From contig BMUD01000019.1 in NCBI GenBank assembly GCA_014650015.1, positions 81,112 to 145,111 on the forward strand: DNA of 64,000 nucleotides, read 5' to 3'. Positions within the stretch are counted from its first letter, which is position 1; each line of letters begins with the position of its first letter. The position numbers were made by a program, and so were the translations under genes. Source of the DNA: Streptomyces griseoloalbus. Its GTDB lineage: Bacteria > Actinomycetota > Actinomycetes > Streptomycetales > Streptomycetaceae. The notes below the pieces were generated by a model that made no database searches, was not told the origin of the DNA, and was given only the letters and a program-made list of their open reading frames with translations. This document shows, piece after piece, positions 39,951-47,398 of this stretch.

Positions 39951-41053
39951 TGGCCGACGAGCAGTACAGGTGGCTGGACCGCGAAACAGCGGAGCGTTTG
40001 CTGAGCGGAGAGCCCCCCGAAGCTGCCGATCCCGTCGACCGTGACCAGGCCGAACGGCTTGCCGGAACACTGCGCGCGCTCTCCGCCCCACCCCCTGGGA
40101 CCGGCGAGGAACTCCCCGGGGAGGCGGCCGCGCTGGCCGCCTTCCGCAAGCTGCGTGAAGAGCGGGAAGGACGCACCGCGTTCGCCGCGGGAGACGGCCA
40201 CCGCGCCGGAACGCAGCCCTCCGACCTCGGCCCGATCCGTATCGGCACCCCGCGCGGTGATCGTTCCGGAACCGCGGCCGGGCCCCGCAGGGCGGGCCTC
40301 CTGCGCCTCGGACTGGCCGCCGCGCTGGTCGCCGGCCTGGTCGGCGGCGCCGCGGTCCTGGCCGGAACCGGGGTCCTGCCGACGCCGTCCGACGGCTCCC
40401 CGTCCGGCCCGGCCGCCTCCGCCACCGGTACGCATGCCGAACGTCCGCTGCCGTCGCCCGGGGAGGTCACCACGGGCGCGGCCACACCCGGGGGCCGGCA
40501 CCCGGACGGTGCCGGCGGTACGGCGCGGGACGGGGCGGGCGCCCTGGGCGAGGGTGCCGACGGGGCGAGTCCGCCGGGGAAGCCCGGATCGGAGCCGGGG
40601 GACACCGGGGCCGGTTCCGGACACGGCGGGAAGCAGATCGTCGCGGCCTGCCGCGCGTGGCGCGACGGCGAAGCACTGAACGGCGAACGCAAGCGCCTGG
40701 TCGAGGAGGCGGCGGGCGGCCCCTCCCGCGTCGGCGCCTACTGCGCCGGCGTGCTGTCCACGGACGGCGCGGACGGCGCGGCCGACACCGGTTCCACGGT
40801 CGGGGGGAGCGCCGACGAGGAAGCCGCCCCGGGCAGCGGCCAGAGCAACGGCCAGGGTCAGACCAACGGGAACGGCAACGGGAACGGCAACGGCCAGGGC
40901 AACGGGAACGGCCAGGGCAACGGGAACGGCGGCAACAACAAAGGCGCCAGCCAGAACCAGGGCAACCAGGGGAACCAAGGCAACCAGGGCAACCAGGGGA
41001 ACCAGAAGAACCAAGGGAACCAGGGCAACCAGAAGAACCAAGGGAACCAGTGA
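39950..41053 (+). CDS. Putative anti-sigma/sensor membrane protein with Asn-Gly-Gln repeat tail (module 2)
   Basis: About 367 residues. The cytoplasmic N-terminus starts ADEQYRWLDRETAERLLSGE, one membrane helix is LLRLGLAAALVAGLVGGAAV at about 120-140, and the exported part contains CRAWRDGEALNGERKRLVEE-AAGG-SRVGAYC, matching the module 1 ectodomain. The tail is a low-complexity (NG)n, then (GNQ)n repeat rich in Asn, Gly and Gln, ending at the stop. It is coupled to the upstream sigma gene. The shared C...AAGG...V-x-YC block in two otherwise unlike proteins points to a conserved sensing element. No classical anti-sigma domain is recognisable. Confidence 0.77.
   Translation: MADEQYRWLDRETAERLLSGEPPEAADPVDRDQAERLAGTLRALSAPPPGTGEELPGEAAALAAFRKLREEREGRTAFAAGDGHRAGTQPSDLGPIRIGTPRGDRSGTAAGPRRAGLLRLGLAAALVAGLVGGAAVLAGTGVLPTPSDGSPSGPAASATGTHAERPLPSPGEVTTGAATPGGRHPDGAGGTARDGAGALGEGADGASPPGKPGSEPGDTGAGSGHGGKQIVAACRAWRDGEALNGERKRLVEEAAGGPSRVGAYCAGVLSTDGADGAADTGSTVGGSADEEAAPGSGQSNGQGQTNGNGNGNGNGQGNGNGQGNGNGGNNKGASQNQGNQGNQGNQGNQGNQKNQGNQGNQKNQGNQ
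40955..41050 (+). repeat. 9-bp coding repeat (Asn-Gln-Gly/Lys)
   Basis: A run of AACCAGGGC-type 9-mers, some with AAG replacing GGC, coding NQG and NQK triplets up to the stop codon. A less regular AACGGG/AACGGC stretch coding (NG)n and QG precedes it from about 40846. Length variation among strains is likely. Confidence 0.9.
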
Positions 41054-41066
41054 AACCATCCCTGAC

Positions 41067-41093
41067 CAGCGGTTTTGTTGACCGCTGAAATTT
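41067..41093 (+). terminator. Terminator after module 2
   Basis: CAGCGGT (41067-41073) and ACCGCTG (41081-41087) form a perfect 7-bp stem with loop TTTGTTG, followed by AAATTTC. It starts 13 bases past the stop codon of the repeat protein. It is one of the few hairpins here with a following T-containing tract. Confidence 0.7.
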
Positions 41094-41253
41094 CTTCGCC
41101 GACGGGTGTGACACTTTCGGCCCTCGTGGCGCAGTAATGAGTGAGCCGACTGGTCATCGGCCGTCGCACGGAGCCGGGGTTCCCCCCGTACCCGCGGCTC
41201 GTGCACATCGGCGCGGGCGGGACACGTTCCCCCGGTCCCGCCCGCGCCCCATC

Positions 41254-42114
41254 TCACCAGTGCACGACGACCTTGTCGCCGTCGCGCACCTGCCCGTACA
41301 GCCGCGCGACGGCACCCTCGTCCCCCACGTTGACGCAACCGTGCGAGGCACCGGCGTATCCCCGCGCGGCGAAGTCGGCCGAGAAGTGCACGGCCTGGCC
41401 GCCGCTGAAGAACATGGCGTACGGCATGGGCGAGTCGTAGAGCGTGGACACGTGATGCCGGGACTTCCAATAGATCCGGAAGACACCCTCGCGGGTCGGC
41501 GTGTACGCGGAACCGAAGCGGACCGGCATCGTCGACACCGTCCGCCCGTCGATCATCCAGCGCAGGGTGCGGCTCGACTTGCTGATGCACAGCACCCGGC
41601 CCGTCCGGCAGCGCGCGTCGGGCGCGTCGGCCGGCTGGCCGCCCATCAGATACAGCTCCCACCTGCCCGGTTCGCGCGTCATGGCGAGCAGCCGCTGCCA
41701 GGTGACGGTGTCGGTCACCCCGGTCCTCGGCAGTCCGCGCTTGCCCTGGAAACCCCGGACCGCCTTCTCCGTCAGCTCGTCGTACGTCCCCGTGGGCCCG
41801 TGGAAGATCCAGGCGACCTGACGCAGCCGGGCCTGGAGCTCGCGTATGTCGCGCCCGGAGGCGCCCCGGGACCACAGCACGCGCGGCGCCCGTCGCACCG
41901 ACGGAGTCCCGGCACCGGACGGACTCCCGCCGTCGTCGGGAGCCTGTGACGACGGCGCGGACGGCGTCCGGCTCGGCACCTCCACGCGCACCGGCGTGGC
42001 GCGCTTCCCGTCCGTGCCGGCCGGCTGCACCGTGCAGCCGGCCGCACAACCCGCCAGGACGACGAGGGCCACGAGACCGCCGCCGCCCTTCCCCCCGATG
42101 CCCGTCCTCCGCAC
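41254..42114 (-). CDS. L,D-transpeptidase lipoprotein with peptidoglycan-binding domain
   Basis: About 286 residues from GTG 42114 (GGGGGG upstream); GTG 42135 is an alternative. N-terminal hydrophobic run GLVALVVLAGCAAGC provides a lipobox, then a Ser/Pro linker. A PG_binding_1 domain follows (SGRDIRELQARLRQV, KAVRGFQGKRGLPRTG), then the YkuD catalytic domain with the nucleophile motif GASHGCVNVGD (HGCVN) near the C-terminus and VHFSADFAARGYAG. It should form 3-3 peptidoglycan cross-links outside the membrane. It is divergent from the mutase gene, with about 290 bases between. Confidence 0.9.
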   Translation of the reverse strand: MRRTGIGGKGGGGLVALVVLAGCAAGCTVQPAGTDGKRATPVRVEVPSRTPSAPSSQAPDDGGSPSGAGTPSVRRAPRVLWSRGASGRDIRELQARLRQVAWIFHGPTGTYDELTEKAVRGFQGKRGLPRTGVTDTVTWQRLLAMTREPGRWELYLMGGQPADAPDARCRTGRVLCISKSSRTLRWMIDGRTVSTMPVRFGSAYTPTREGVFRIYWKSRHHVSTLYDSPMPYAMFFSGGQAVHFSADFAARGYAGASHGCVNVGDEGAVARLYGQVRDGDKVVVHW

Positions 42115-42406
42115 ACCAGCCCCCCGTCGTCTCACCGGCCGCGCCCGGTCGCCACCTGAGTTGTACCCAGGACGTGACCGCCGTCGAACAACGGAGCATG
42201 GTGGACAGTGAGGCGGGACAACGGCCGAGGTGGACGCTGTGAGCGGGGTCCCATCGTGGCTGTGAGGAAGGTCCCAGCGTGCGCCCCTCCACCGGGCCGC
42301 ACGCGCACCGCTACAGTCCGTCGAAGGGTCGGCCTGTACTGACGAGTGAGTGACGGGTCACGGGCGGTCAAGTCGAGCAACGCTGCTCAGCGGGAGGCAT
42401 CACACC

Positions 42407-43987
42407 ATGGCGCGCGAGTCGGAGTCCGGACTGCCCATCGAACCGGTCTACGGGCCGGAGTCCCTGGAGGGCTGGGACCCGGCCGAGAAGCTGGGCGAGC
42501 CGGGGAAGTTCCCCTTCACGCGGGGCGTGTATCCGTCGATGTACACGGGCCGTCCGTGGACGATGCGTCAGTACGCCGGTTTCGGTACGGCGACGGAGTC
42601 CAACGCCCGCTACAAGCAGTTGATCGCGAACGGCACGATGGGTCTGTCGGTGGCGTTCGACCTGCCCACGCAGATGGGTCACGACTCCGACGCGCCGATC
42701 GCGCACGGTGAGGTCGGCAAGGTGGGTGTGGCGATCGACTCGGTCGACGACATGCGGGTGCTGTTCGGCGGGATCCCGCTGGACAAGGTCTCGACGTCCA
42801 TGACGATCAACGCGCCCGCCGCGCTGCTGCTGCTCCTGTACCAACTGGTGGCCGAGGAGCAGGGTGTGCCGGCCGACCGGCTGACCGGCACGATCCAGAA
42901 CGACGTGCTGAAGGAGTACATCGCGCGGGGCACGTACATCTTCCCGCCGAAGCCGTCGCTGCGGCTGATCGCGGACATCTTCAAGTACTGCCGGGCCGAG
43001 ATCCCGAAGTGGAACACGATCTCGATCTCCGGCTATCACATGGCCGAGGCCGGCGCCTCCCCGGCGCAGGAGATCGCGTTCACGCTCGCGGACGGCATCG
43101 AGTACGTGCGTACGGCGGTCGCGGCCGGCATGGACGTGGACGACTTCGCCCCGCGTCTGTCGTTCTTCTTCGTGGCGCGGACGACGATCCTGGAGGAGGT
43201 CGCCAAGTTCCGTGCCGCGCGCAGGATCTGGGCGCGGGTGATGCGCGAGGAGTTCGGCGCGAAGAACCCCAAGTCGCTGATGCTGCGTTTCCACACGCAG
43301 ACGGCCGGGGTGCAGCTGACGGCGCAGCAGCCGGAGGTGAACCTGGTGCGGGTCGCGGTGCAGGGCCTGGCGGCGGTGCTGGGCGGCACGCAGTCGCTGC
43401 ACACCAACTCCTTCGACGAGGCGATCGCCCTGCCGACGGACAAGAGCGCGCGCCTCGCCCTGCGCACCCAGCAGGTCCTCGCCTACGAGACCGACGTGAC
43501 GGCGACCGTCGACCCGTTCGCCGGCTCCTACGTCATCGAGAAGATGACCGACGACGTCGAGGCCGCCGCGCTGGAACTGATGCGCAAGGTCGAGGACCTC
43601 GGCGGCGCGGTCAACGCCATCGAGCACGGCTTCCAGAAGAACGAGATCGAGCGCTCCGCCTACCGCATCGCCCAGGAGACCGACTCCGGCGAGCGGGTCG
43701 TGGTCGGCGTCAACCGCTTCCAGCTCGACGCGGAAGAGCCCTACGAACCCCTGCGCGTCGACCCCGCCATCGAGGCCCAGCAGGCCGAACGCCTGGCGAA
43801 ACTGCGCGCGGAACGCGACCAGCAGGCGGTCGACTCCGCCCTCGCCGCCCTGAAGAAGGCCGCCGAGGGCGAGGACAACGTCCTCTACCCGATGAAGGAC
43901 GCGCTGAAGGCCCGCGCGACGGTGGGCGAGGTGTGCAACGCGCTGCGGGAGGTGTGGGGGACGTACGTGCCCTCGGATGCCTTCTGA
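42407..43987 (+). CDS. Acyl-CoA mutase large subunit, methylmalonyl-CoA mutase type, no B12 domain
   Basis: 526 residues comprising only the substrate-binding barrel; the C-terminal cobalamin domain (DxHxxG) of full mutases is absent. Such proteins, like IcmA, need a separate B12 subunit, and none is encoded here. Residues equivalent to the methylmalonyl pocket are kept: Tyr in MRQYAG and Arg in [10 protein letters not shown] (Propionibacterium Tyr89 and Arg207), which isobutyryl-CoA mutases change to Phe and Gln. GYHMAEAG holds the catalytic Tyr-His. A dicarboxyl-CoA substrate is therefore more likely than isobutyryl-CoA. ATG 42407 follows GGGAGG. Confidence 0.9.
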   Translation: MARESESGLPIEPVYGPESLEGWDPAEKLGEPGKFPFTRGVYPSMYTGRPWTMRQYAGFGTATESNARYKQLIANGTMGLSVAFDLPTQMGHDSDAPIAHGEVGKVGVAIDSVDDMRVLFGGIPLDKVSTSMTINAPAALLLLLYQLVAEEQGVPADRLTGTIQNDVLKEYIARGTYIFPPKPSLRLIADIFKYCRAEIPKWNTISISGYHMAEAGASPAQEIAFTLADGIEYVRTAVAAGMDVDDFAPRLSFFFVARTTILEEVAKFRAARRIWARVMREEFGAKNPKSLMLRFHTQTAGVQLTAQQPEVNLVRVAVQGLAAVLGGTQSLHTNSFDEAIALPTDKSARLALRTQQVLAYETDVTATVDPFAGSYVIEKMTDDVEAAALELMRKVEDLGGAVNAIEHGFQKNEIERSAYRIAQETDSGERVVVGVNRFQLDAEEPYEPLRVDPAIEAQQAERLAKLRAERDQQAVDSALAALKKAAEGEDNVLYPMKDALKARATVGEVCNALREVWGTYVPSDAF

Positions 43988-44206
43988 CCTGCTCGGTTAC
44001 CACCTATGAGTGATCGCGGGCGGAAGCCGTCCGTCCCCGGTTGCTCTCGTGGAGAGTGGGCCCCGAGCAGGGGAGGCTCACTGTGACACGTCAGGACGTG
44101 GTCGTACCGGAGTCGGTCGGCGTGTGTGTCGAGCTCTCGGTGGACACCCTTCTCGACGGCTGAAACACCGGAGCGGAGTGCCGCGCCCCCGTGCGACACT
44201 CCCCCC

Positions 44207-44854
44207 ATGTTCGGCGTCATCGACCTCCCCACCTACCTGGCAGGCCTGGTCCTCATCGTCCTGCTGCCCGGCCCCAACTCCCTCTACGTCCTCTCCGTCG
44301 CCGCCCGTCGCGGTGTGCGCTCCGGGTACACGGCCGCCGCCGGCGTCTGGTGCGGGGACACCGTGCTGATGACACTCTCGGCCGCCGGGGTCGCCTCCCT
44401 GCTCCAGGCCAACGCCGTGCTGTTCGGGATCGTGAGGTACGCGGGCGCCGGATATCTGACCTGGCTGGCCGTCGGCATGCTGCGGGCCGCGTGGGAGATG
44501 TGGCGGACGCGCCGGGACAAGGACGCGAGCGAGGCCCCCGCCGCGGTCGCGCCCGGTGAGCGCCCGTTCCGCCGGGCCCTGGTCGTCAGCCTGCTCAACC
44601 CCAAGGCGATCCTGTTCTTCATCGCCTTCTTCGTGCAGTTCGTCGACCCGGGCTACGCCTATCCGGCGCTCTCCTTCGTCGTCCTCGGCACCCTCGCCCA
44701 GATCGCGAGCGTGCTCTACCTCAGCGCGCTGATCTTCGGCGGCACCCGGCTCGCCGCGGCCTTCCGCCGCCGCAGGAGCCTGTCGGCGGGAGCCACCTCG
44801 GCGGCCGGCGCCCTGTTCCTGGGCTTCGCGGCCAAACTGTCACTGGCCGCCTGA
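44207..44854 (+). CDS. LysE/RhtB-family amino-acid exporter (LeuE-like)
   Basis: 215 residues, about six membrane segments, starting LPTYLAGLVLIVLLPGPNSL with the family motif LPGPNSLYVLS. Also present are GVWCGDTVLMTLSAAGVASL and the SLLNPKAILFFIAFFVQF signature. Members export amino acids such as leucine, homoserine or threonine. The ATG at 44207 gives the normal family length; longer readings are not needed. It converges on the methyltransferase gene, with a double hairpin between. Confidence 0.9.
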   Translation: MFGVIDLPTYLAGLVLIVLLPGPNSLYVLSVAARRGVRSGYTAAAGVWCGDTVLMTLSAAGVASLLQANAVLFGIVRYAGAGYLTWLAVGMLRAAWEMWRTRRDKDASEAPAAVAPGERPFRRALVVSLLNPKAILFFIAFFVQFVDPGYAYPALSFVVLGTLAQIASVLYLSALIFGGTRLAAAFRRRRSLSAGATSAAGALFLGFAAKLSLAA

Positions 44855-44855
44855 A

Positions 44856-44930
44856 GCCTGTCTGACAATTCGCGTCGTCGCCCGCAGGCAGGCGGGAATT
44901 GTCAGACAGGCCCTGGACACGTCCAGGGCC
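44856..44930. terminator. Two nested/tandem hairpins, bidirectional terminator
   Basis: GCCTGTCTGACAATTC (44856-44871) and GAATTGTCAGACAGGC (44896-44911) are a perfect 16-bp inverted repeat with a 24-base loop. Overlapping its right end, GGCCCTGGAC (44909-44918) and GTCCAGGGCC (44921-44930) form a second perfect 10-bp stem. They lie between two convergent genes, so termination from both sides is likely. The arm TTGTCAGACAG also nearly fits the FadR-type GntR operator pattern TNGTNNNACNA, so protein binding is an alternative. Confidence 0.75.
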
Positions 44931-44992
44931 CTACGGCCGGTCAGGAAGCGCTCCCCGGCACCGCCCGCAGCTTCAGGGGGCACCGTGAGTGG

Positions 44993-45919
44993 TCAGGAGG
45001 CCCGCAGGAACGCCGAGAGCGCCGCCTTGCCGAGGTAGGTGAAGCGGGTGTCGCCCGTGAGGTGCTTGTCCAACGCCTCCTTGATGCCCGGCCACTTGGG
45101 GTCGCCGAAGTCGTCCAGGACGACGATCCCGCCCGGGGCGGCGATCTCCTCCGCCCACTGAAGGTCCTTGGCGACGCCCTCGGCCGAGTGGTCGCCGTCG
45201 ACGACGATCACGCCGTAGCGGCGGTCCGAGACGGCCGCGCGGGTCTCGGGGTCCTCGGAGAAGCCCCGCTGGATCCGGGCGGCCACGCCCGCCGGACCGG
45301 CCAGGGCGAGGTTGGTGCGGACGGCGTGCTCGTCGACCGGGGTGCCCGTGGGGTCGGAGCGCCGCGGGGTGCCGGGCTGGAGCTGCACACCGGCGAACGG
45401 GTCGACGATCGTCACGTTCGGGCTGCGGCCGTCGCGCTGCATCATCCGGATCAGCCCGGTGGAGAACATGCCGTAGAGCGTGCCGATCTCGAGGATCTCG
45501 TCGTTCGGCGGGTCGAGCAGGGGGACGGTGCCGAGCTTGCCGCAGATGTTCATGGTGCCGCCGGCGATCCGGCCGACCCCGAGCGACTCCAGCCCGATCA
45601 GCAGCCGGTAGGCGGTGGCGACGTTGCGGACGGCTGCGTCACGGTCCCCGGCCAGCTCGGCCACCTCGGACTGCAGACGCTTCAGCGGGCCGGGGCTCAC
45701 GATCCGGGACAGACCACGACCGGGGGAGCCGAGCAGCAGGTCAAGGGTGAGCTGCTGGCGCTTCACCACGTCGGCGGTCTCCCGGAGCGCCTCCCTGCCC
45801 GCCGCGTCCGCGGCGGCCACCGCACGCAGACGCCGGTCGATGCGCTGGTCGATGAGGTCGGCGACCGGTCGCAGCAGACGCCGGGATGCCGAACTGGTGA
45901 GCAGGGAACGGGTGTTCAT
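44993..45919 (-). CDS. SAM-dependent methyltransferase (class I, CmcI/macrocin-O-methyltransferase-like)
   Basis: 308 residues. The N-terminal 100 residues are helical; the Rossmann part shows EILEIGTLYGMFSTGLIRMM (SAM motif I), VTIVDPFAGVQL, VIVVDGDHSAEGVAKDLQWA (motif with DGDH) and IVVLDDFGDPKWPGIKEALD. The DGDHS...D..W pattern is typical of metal-assisted O-methyltransferases acting on sugars or of the CmcI family. It lies at the left edge of the glycan locus in the same orientation as the glycosyltransferase genes, so O-methylation of the surface glycan is a reasonable guess. Confidence 0.82.
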   Translation of the reverse strand: MNTRSLLTSSASRRLLRPVADLIDQRIDRRLRAVAAADAAGREALRETADVVKRQQLTLDLLLGSPGRGLSRIVSPGPLKRLQSEVAELAGDRDAAVRNVATAYRLLIGLESLGVGRIAGGTMNICGKLGTVPLLDPPNDEILEIGTLYGMFSTGLIRMMQRDGRSPNVTIVDPFAGVQLQPGTPRRSDPTGTPVDEHAVRTNLALAGPAGVAARIQRGFSEDPETRAAVSDRRYGVIVVDGDHSAEGVAKDLQWAEEIAAPGGIVVLDDFGDPKWPGIKEALDKHLTGDTRFTYLGKAALSAFLRAS

Positions 45920-46087
45920 GGATCCGGAGACCTCGATCCGTCGGACGCTCGGTGAGTGGTGTGGCTCGCGGGTTGAGGGCAGGCTAGGTGGGAGGCGGCG
46001 GTGGGCGAAGGATGCGGAGTTGAGCGGAGCGCGAACAACTGGCGAACTCCGCAGGGAGCCCGCACGGCTTCCGGAGCGCCGGCCGGG

Positions 46088-47173
46088 TCAGCCGAGCAGC
46101 CGCCGCAGGTTCAGCCTCCCCCACAGCAGACTGGTGGCGAACGACAGCGCCATGACCGTGATCAGCAGGCCGACCAGCAGCAGCCCCGCCACCGCTCCGC
46201 CCAGGTCCGGCGAGACGAAGCGGGGGACGATCTCCTCGACGAACAGCACATGCACCATGTACGCGCCGAGCGCGGCGTTGGCCAGCTTGCGCACCGACGG
46301 CCGCCACTTCTCGGGAACCCGGACCCGCGAGATCAGCAGCAGCACGCAGATGCTCATCGCGGCCACGAACAGGTGCGCGTTGGGCATCACATAGTGGATC
46401 TGCGTGTTGTACCAGAGGGCCCCGGCCATGGTGAGCGGCAGCAGCACGTACAGCGGCCACCGCCACCGCAGGGTGTCGGCCGGGAGGGCGAGCAGCAGTG
46501 CGCCGCCGACCGCGTACACCAGCGAATAGGTAGTGAAACCCCAGGCCACGGACGGCAGTTCGCGACCCGTGACCTCGGTGACCGTGGTCATGACGCTCGG
46601 CAGGACCGCGATGCCCAGCAGGGCCGCCCCCAGCCCCCAGGGCCGCTTGCCCGCCTTGATCAGCATCGCGAAGGCGAGCAGCGCGATGATCGGGATGTAG
46701 GTGTACATGAACCACAGGTGGTAGGCGGGCTGCACGGAGCCGAACAGGGAGTCGGCCGCCAACTCGGTCATGGGCCGCTCGTTGCGGTCCCGCAGCCAGG
46801 CCCAGACCAGGTAGACCGCCGTCCACGCGAAGAGCGGCACGGTGTTGCGGACGATCCGCTGCCACATCCGGGCGCTGTCCCGCGGGGGCGCGCCCACCAG
46901 TACGGCCCAGCCCGCGATGGCGAAGTACAGGGGAACGGCGAACGGGTTGATCGCCTCGGCCACATGTCCCGCCCAGTACGACCCCGAGCCGTTCGCCGGG
47001 TCGTTGCCGGTGGAGTGGATGAACTGGGCGCCCACGTGCCCCAGCATGATCGTCGCGGAGCAGATCAGCCGCATCAGGTCGATGTCGAAGCGGTGTTCCC
47101 GCGGCGCGGCGGTCTGTCCGGAGGGGGCGCTGCCCCGCTGCTGCGGCAGGAGTACGGCGATGTCGTTCGGCAC
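46088..47173 (-). CDS. Membrane acyltransferase (acyltransferase 3 family)
   Basis: 361 residues with about ten membrane segments. The N-terminal HRFDIDLMRLICSATIMLGH includes the catalytic-type R...H region of acyltransferase-3 proteins; PLYFAIAGWAVLVG and YHLWFMYTYIPIIALLAF (with the HLWF motif) follow. It would O-acetylate or otherwise acylate a surface sugar from acetyl-CoA. GTG 47173 is chosen because the upstream 55 codons have no membrane or family character. It follows the glycosyltransferase genes in the leftward arm, about 200 bases after the polysialyltransferase gene. Confidence 0.88.
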   Translation of the reverse strand: MPNDIAVLLPQQRGSAPSGQTAAPREHRFDIDLMRLICSATIMLGHVGAQFIHSTGNDPANGSGSYWAGHVAEAINPFAVPLYFAIAGWAVLVGAPPRDSARMWQRIVRNTVPLFAWTAVYLVWAWLRDRNERPMTELAADSLFGSVQPAYHLWFMYTYIPIIALLAFAMLIKAGKRPWGLGAALLGIAVLPSVMTTVTEVTGRELPSVAWGFTTYSLVYAVGGALLLALPADTLRWRWPLYVLLPLTMAGALWYNTQIHYVMPNAHLFVAAMSICVLLLISRVRVPEKWRPSVRKLANAALGAYMVHVLFVEEIVPRFVSPDLGGAVAGLLLVGLLITVMALSFATSLLWGRLNLRRLLG

Positions 47174-47328
47174 CGCGCAACTCTCAGCCCGTCCGGTGTA
47201 CGGGAGTTGACGAGCGGATGGCACCCCCGTGGCCGGTGCGTCTCGGTTGACGGCCGGGGCGGGTGGGGCGGCCGACCGCACCCACCGCTCGCACCGGCCG
47301 CACCCACCGGCCGGCCCCCGCCCGCCTG

Positions 47329-47398
47329 CCCGTGTCATCCCTTCCGCATCCCGCGCCGTACCGCCCGTGTCATCCCTTCCGGGTGCCGCGCCGTACCG
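47329..47398. repeat. 35-bp tandem duplication spanning a stop codon
   Basis: CCCGTGTCATCCCTTCCGCA... (47329-47363) is repeated with few changes at 47364-47398. The right copy encodes the last codons and stop of the polysialyltransferase-like gene (RRGTRKG-stop on the minus strand); the left copy lies after the stop. The period is not a multiple of three, so the extra copy is out of frame. Confidence 0.85.

Noticed and set aside
40858-41208. Minus-strand reading with repeated Phe-Pro-Trp (FPWLPWFPW)
   Set aside because: It is simply the antisense of the AAC-CAG-GGC repeat of the module 2 protein and has no ribosome site.
39173-42292. Minus-strand open frame of over 1000 codons opposite sigma module 2 and its partner
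   Set aside because: Composition is repetitive and no family is recognisable; the plus strand has two clear genes. It is a G+C shadow.
44856-44911. CRISPR-like repeat or attachment site
   Set aside because: There is one inverted pair only, no direct repeats or spacers, and no integrase nearby.
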